A DNA stretch of 64,000 nucleotides, taken from positions 1,550,001-1,614,000 of the forward strand of contig OZ242007.1 in the NCBI GenBank assembly GCA_965204695.1, given 5' to 3'. Shown here piece by piece: positions 59,981 through 64,000 of the stretch (positions are counted from its first letter, which is position 1; each line of letters opens with the position of its first letter). Under the pieces are notes generated by a model. It was not told where the DNA came from. It did no database searches and saw only the letters and a program-made list of their open reading frames with translations. The DNA comes from JAHEKD01 sp965204695 (GTDB taxonomy: Bacteria; Pseudomonadota; Gammaproteobacteria; Arenicellales; JAHEKD01). The translations under genes and the position numbers were made by a program.

Positions 59981-61018
59981 GTGAATTTTACAGTCAAAAA
60001 TAAACGTACCCAATCAACTTTCACTGCATCTAGCCAACAAACTGTTTTAGCTGCCGCATTAGAATCAGGTTTGGCTTTACCACATAGCTGTCGTGCGGGA
60101 AACTGTGGAAGTTGTAAAGCCAGACTCATTACGGGAGAAATTAATTCGTATGGGTTTATCGAGTCGGCACTTAGTGATCAGCAACTTAAAGACGGCTTTA
60201 TTTTGCTATGCAGTTCAATGGCAAATTCTGATCTTGAAATCGATATTGAGGAATTTAATCAGCATTTTTCTGTTGTCAAATATTGGCCTGCACGGATTAA
60301 ATCGATGAAATTACTTTGCCATGATGTTATGGGCATGACCTTAGAGCTCGCCCCGGGACAGAGAATGGATTGCTTGCCTGGACAATATTTAGATGTTGTG
60401 ATTGCTGATAATCGTTTTCGCAGTTTTTCTATCGCTAATGCTGTTGGTGACGATCTAGAATTTCATATTCGCAAAGTCGAAGATGGAGAATTTACAAGCC
60501 GAGTCTTCAATGAATTTAAAATCGGCGATATTTTGCGGCTTTATGGACCTCTTGGGACATTCTTTATACGACAAGAAAAACAAGGGCCAATTATCATGTT
60601 AGCCGGCGGCACTGGTTTTGCCCCAATCAAAGCATTACTGGAACAATTACAGCAAATCCATAGCCAACGCCCGGTAACACTCTATTGGGGCGTGAGAACA
60701 GTTGAAGATATATACATGAAATTCTGGCTGGAACAATTCTCACAATCCAACCCATGGTTCAACTTCTCAGTGGTTATTTTCGAAGCAGACGATACCTGGA
60801 GTGGTCGCAAAGGGTTTGTACATCAGGCCATCGTAGATGATTATTATGACTTATCAGACTTTGTAGTTTATGCCAGCGGGCCACCGCAAATGATCAACGC
60901 AGCAAAACAGAACTTCACTCAAAAAGGATTAAATCCAGATAACTTTTATTTTGATTCGTTTGATTATTCGGTGGATTCTTTAGCTTCGATTAATCAAAAA
61001 TCTTTAACTAAGCCCTAG
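59981..61018 (+). CDS. 2Fe-2S ferredoxin/FAD/NAD reductase (AscD-like)
   Basis: A protein of 345 residues. The N-terminal 2Fe-2S domain has C37, C42, C45 and C77. It is followed by an FAD domain with RSFSIAN, a variant of the R-x-Y-S flavin motif, and a C-terminal NAD domain with GGTGFAPIKAL. This is the layout of CDP-6-deoxy-3,4-glucoseen reductase (AscD), phenol hydroxylase reductases and NAD(P)H-flavin reductases. The partner is unknown. The start is GTG, 28 bases from mutM. It overlaps the hemY end by 11 bases. Confidence 0.8.
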   Translation: MNFTVKNKRTQSTFTASSQQTVLAAALESGLALPHSCRAGNCGSCKARLITGEINSYGFIESALSDQQLKDGFILLCSSMANSDLEIDIEEFNQHFSVVKYWPARIKSMKLLCHDVMGMTLELAPGQRMDCLPGQYLDVVIADNRFRSFSIANAVGDDLEFHIRKVEDGEFTSRVFNEFKIGDILRLYGPLGTFFIRQEKQGPIIMLAGGTGFAPIKALLEQLQQIHSQRPVTLYWGVRTVEDIYMKFWLEQFSQSNPWFNFSVVIFEADDTWSGRKGFVHQAIVDDYYDLSDFVVYASGPPQMINAAKQNFTQKGLNPDNFYFDSFDYSVDSLASINQKSLTKP

Positions 61019-62303
61019 CCGGTTCTGACTTTACTTCGCCTTCAACTACATTTTCTTCGCTGATGACTTCCGCTTCTTCAGTAGTTTCTACATCGACGAT
61101 ATGATCGTCTTCGGATTGTAGTTTAGGTAAGGGTAAAACCTGCTCAAGCCCCGAGCGATAATATTCCAACGCTTTGTCGGTCTCACCTAAATCTTCCAGC
61201 AATTGACCAAGTTCACGGTTGGCTTCCTGACTGGAACCGGCTGTAATAGCTTGTTGGTAATAGTTTCTTGCTTTATCCCAGGCTTCGCTGCGAACTGCTA
61301 AACGACCTAAAGTTAGTAAGAGGTTACCATCTTGTGGTTGGTTGTTTAACCAGCCTTCAGCCAAACGCATTTGCCGTGGCGCATCATGATCAACCAAACC
61401 GTAGGTGTAAGCTAAATCTGAATTCCAGGTTTTACGTAGTGTTTGGCGAATCAGGTTCTCTGCTTGTTCGGCGCGACCTTCATGTAATAACTCATACGCA
61501 TATTGATCGACAATTTCCGGAATTTGACGCTGCTTTTTACTAAGTGAATTCCAAATTTTATCGATTTCTTCTATGCCTTTGTCTTGGACACCTTGCAACA
61601 GATTCGAACAAGCTTCATTTTCACAAGCAACGGCTTCTTCGGCGGTGAAGTTTTTTAATTTTTTAAGCTTTGGTAATTGTTCCAATACACCTTGATAATC
61701 ACCGCGTTCACGATTTACTGCAAGCAACATGCGCTGAACTTGTTCACTCTTGGGCACATGGAACAATAAACGGGTTAAAGAGTTTTTCGCTTCATCTAAA
61801 TCTCCAGCTTCGTATTGCATACGTGCCTGAGTCAAATCAACCGCCACTTTGCTGGATGGATCGTTATCATAGGCCTTTTTCAAATACTGATCACGAGCAT
61901 TGGGATTACCGTTTTGCTGTGCCGCATGGGCAGCCGCTAAATAATTTAAAACCGGTGCCGGACTTTTATCGACTTTGGCCGTTAATTGTTTTTCTGCAGA
62001 GTCCCATTTACCTTCAATCAAATCGATATAGCCACGCTGCATGGATTTACCGGCACTGACTTCATCTTTTTTCTGCTTCCATGCTCCAACACGTTTTTTG
62101 GTCCCAAATATCCAGCCAATAAAACGAAATAATAAATAACCAATGATGAATAGTGCTATTGCTCCAAGAATGAATATCCATAAATTAGCTTCTATGGTGT
62201 AAGGGTCCAAGTGGAATCGAACATAGCCGTTGGTGTCTTGTGTAAAGGAAGCTAAGCCTATTGCTGCTACAAAGGCTATAACGAGTAGTAGTATCAGTTT
62301 CAT
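61008..62303 (-). CDS. hemY: HemY-like TPR membrane protein
   Basis: A protein of 431 residues. Two N-terminal transmembrane helices (about 2-20 and 42-66) contain the family-typical motif DPYTIEANLWIFILGAI. The C-terminal body is a TPR solenoid. HemY (proteobacterial type) lies in the hemCDXY operon, but its biochemical role is unclear. It is 17 bases behind hemX. The sequence ends in an acidic tail of Glu/Val repeats. Confidence 0.9.
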   Translation of the reverse strand: MKLILLLVIAFVAAIGLASFTQDTNGYVRFHLDPYTIEANLWIFILGAIALFIIGYLLFRFIGWIFGTKKRVGAWKQKKDEVSAGKSMQRGYIDLIEGKWDSAEKQLTAKVDKSPAPVLNYLAAAHAAQQNGNPNARDQYLKKAYDNDPSSKVAVDLTQARMQYEAGDLDEAKNSLTRLLFHVPKSEQVQRMLLAVNRERGDYQGVLEQLPKLKKLKNFTAEEAVACENEACSNLLQGVQDKGIEEIDKIWNSLSKKQRQIPEIVDQYAYELLHEGRAEQAENLIRQTLRKTWNSDLAYTYGLVDHDAPRQMRLAEGWLNNQPQDGNLLLTLGRLAVRSEAWDKARNYYQQAITAGSSQEANRELGQLLEDLGETDKALEYYRSGLEQVLPLPKLQSEDDHIVDVETTEEAEVISEENVVEGEVKSEPARA

Positions 62304-62320
62304 CTTCTTCCCCTAGCGCT

Positions 62321-64000
62321 CTAATTGCTTGAGTCGGCTGACGCAAGTTGTTTTAAGACTTCCGCAAGCGAGGCCGAGGAACTGCTGATATCAGGTAACT
62401 CAGGTTCAATATTAATCTGGACCAGATCGGCCAGTCGACTGGCAACCGATTGCACGTCTTCATTATTCGCATCAAAAAACTCACCTAAAAGTGATTGAGC
62501 CTGGCTGATATTTTGCTGATAAACCCCACCATTACTTTGCAATACAGCCCTTTGAGCTCCCCCCAACATCAACTTAATATTCTCACGAATAAAGTATTCT
62601 TGTTCAGGAGCTAAGACGACATCAGACATCGGCCCGGTTTTTTTGATTCGAACCATGTTTTTTAAATCACCTGCGATACCGGAACCTACTTCGCCAATCG
62701 TGTCACCAAGTTTAGAGCCCCAGTCCTTAAGTAAATTACCAGCGCCTTCTAATGATAAAGCATCTGATTCACCTTCAGCTGAAGTTTCAGTGGATTGTTC
62801 TGCAGTTTCTTCATCAACCGCTTGTTCAGATAGGGATTCATCATCAGCTAAAGTTTCAAGAGGTTTAAATGCCAGTGTATCTACTGCAGTGGCAAGGTTA
62901 CCCAGATCTTCAGTTAAAGCGGCCTTATCGACTAACTCCACTGTTGCCAAGCTTTTAATATTTCCAGCAATGGATTCTCGCACCGGGTCAATAATAGGAT
63001 CAGAAAAAGCAGTGAGACGCTCATCAGCAATACTAAACGCTGTCTGTGCACCCGTTACATCACCAGCTAGGGACAACCGTTGCTCGCCAATAGACAGTAA
63101 TTGCGCCACTTCATTGAGGCCAAGGCGTTTTTTCGCATCTGCTAACACCTCGTCGACTTGCTGGATTGCAATTTGCTTAATTTCATCGCTACTGGGGATA
63201 GAAGCTGCTGTCATGGCTTCAGAATCACTATCACTTGTTTCTGCTACCGCTTCTTCTGTTACAGTTTCAGCCTCGGATTCACCTGTTGTTTCACTAGCTG
63301 CGACTTCGGTTTCTGTTGTTTGTTCCCCAGAGGCAACTTCCTCGCTTTGTTCTTCAACAACTTGCTCGTCTGCTTGTGTAGCCACGCTGTCACTAACTTC
63401 TTCAGCCACAACTGACTCTTCAGCCTGATCTGAGCTGGCAATTTGTTGTGCCGAAGTTTCTGTTTCTTGTGCCTGGGCTTCTTCCGTCTGTTCTGCTGAG
63501 CCATCAACTTCAGCCGATGACTGTGTTGAATCGGAACTATCAGCCGCATCACCAGCTGCAACCGAAGTAGATTCCTCAGTATCGGCCGAAGCCTGAGCAC
63601 CTGCGGACATTGCACTGAGTGCTTGCTGCGACTCAGTCAATGACTGAATCTGCTGCTCCAAAGAAGCTATTTGATCAGAATAATCCACGGCCGCTTGTTC
63701 GGAACCTGTTGCTTGAGCACTTTTCAGGGATTTGGTGTCATACCAGTTATATCCTGTCCCAGCCAATGCCAACAGACTAACAGCCATTGCTGTTCCAGCC
63801 ATTCCTTTACCACCGGAATTAGCTGCCGCCATCGGCTCTGATTGTTGATCGAATCCCTGATCTTGTTCAACTTCTGCTTGTGTTTTATCAGCTTCCATTT
63901 GCTCTATTTCCTCGTGTTCATCTTCAACCTCGACTTGAGTGTCATCTGCATCAGCAGTGACCTCATCGACGGTTTCTTCAATATCCGGCGTCTGTTCTGT
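62321..64000 (-). CDS. hemX: HemX-like protein (5' end beyond the window)
   Basis: The visible frame is open to base 64000 with no stop, so the true start lies outside; the first ATG in view is at 63898. The visible part starts acidic (EVEDEHEEIEQ), has a transmembrane helix near GTAMAVSLLALAGTGYNWY, a coiled coil and a long Ala/Glu/Ser/Thr-rich region. The C-terminal 200 residues contain the HemX core, including EQEYFIRENIKLMLGGAQRAVL. HemX is encoded after hemD in many gammaproteobacteria and is thought to be an SAM-independent structural homologue, with function unclear. The low-complexity insert is longer than usual. Confidence 0.85.
   Translation of the reverse strand, partial: TEQTPDIEETVDEVTADADDTQVEVEDEHEEIEQMEADKTQAEVEQDQGFDQQSEPMAAANSGGKGMAGTAMAVSLLALAGTGYNWYDTKSLKSAQATGSEQAAVDYSDQIASLEQQIQSLTESQQALSAMSAGAQASADTEESTSVAAGDAADSSDSTQSSAEVDGSAEQTEEAQAQETETSAQQIASSDQAEESVVAEEVSDSVATQADEQVVEEQSEEVASGEQTTETEVAASETTGESEAETVTEEAVAETSDSDSEAMTAASIPSSDEIKQIAIQQVDEVLADAKKRLGLNEVAQLLSIGEQRLSLAGDVTGAQTAFSIADERLTAFSDPIIDPVRESIAGNIKSLATVELVDKAALTEDLGNLATAVDTLAFKPLETLADDESLSEQAVDEETAEQSTETSAEGESDALSLEGAGNLLKDWGSKLGDTIGEVGSGIAGDLKNMVRIKKTGPMSDVVLAPEQEYFIRENIKLMLGGAQRAVLQSNGGVYQQNISQAQSLLGEFFDANNEDVQSVASRLADLVQINIEPELPDISSSSASLAEVLKQLASADSSN

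Noticed and set aside
62643..63428. A 261-codon plus-strand open frame opposite hemX
   Set aside because: It is the complement of the Glu/Ser/Ala-rich hemX insert, giving a Ser/Val/Ala-rich low-complexity translation without any domain or ribosome site.

Overview
This is one contiguous chromosomal segment of a Gram-negative bacterium, most likely a low-G+C gammaproteobacterium (marine relatives such as Marinicella or Arenicella are a guess from the style of the secreted proteins, not a demonstrated placement). The evidence is the gene content and order: yqgE-ruvX-pyrR-pyrB-pyrC' followed by yggS-proC-yggT, a Slt70-type transglycosylase behind pyrE, Cca followed by a FolM-like reductase, HemX/HemY, a lipid A-type acyltransferase, a WaaL-like protein and an outer-membrane autotransporter. 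I see no rRNA, tRNA, transposase, phage gene or CRISPR array.

Layout. 1-10.5 kb: a WaaL-like membrane protein, a PRMT-like methyltransferase on the opposite strand, the pyrimidine operon (whose dihydroorotase homologue has lost its first metal ligands), a 390-bp spacer with 38-bp tandem hairpin repeats, yggS-proC-yggT, a Sel1 protein and an agmatinase-family enzyme. 10.5-23.2 kb: a large secreted subtilase with an Asp-tract encoded by a perfect 15-bp tandem repeat, AmpG-like permease and exonuclease III, then pyrE-slt-SDR, a lipoprotein metallopeptidase, cca and folM-like.

23.2-40.8 kb is the most distinctive accessory block. Two divergent gene sets share a 148-bp control region at 33.02-33.17 kb. 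The minus set encodes YfhO, GT4, a GlpD-like flavoenzyme, an autotransporter subtilase, a GT-C transferase and a methyltransferase. The plus set encodes an LPG-synthase-type membrane protein, a GMC oxidoreductase with a small Tat-like lipoprotein, a methyltransferase, an SDR, an asparagine-synthase-type amidotransferase and a hexapeptide acetyltransferase. Together they look like an envelope glycan or glycolipid pathway with a periplasmic oxidation step; the product is unknown.

40.8-48.7 kb holds isolated genes and structured intergenic DNA: an orphan protein, a DUF2852 gene divergent from a TetR regulator with two clear operators, a SPW-like membrane protein, a Tat-exported protein, an SGNH hydrolase and a large membrane protein carrying a degenerate spermidine-synthase-like domain. 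48.7-58.2 kb: a TolB-like propeller, a lipid A-type acyltransferase, two nucleotide-sugar-type transferases and argG on the minus strand; argF, an ABC ATPase and a zinc-ribbon membrane protein on the plus strand; a CoA-transferase and an atypical glutamine amidotransferase. 58.2-64 kb: coaD, ferredoxin, mutM, an AscD-type flavin reductase, hemY and hemX; hemX runs off the right edge.

Coordinates of starts were revised by eye where the longest open frame began at an unlikely TTG. Family assignments are by recognition of motifs, without database searches.
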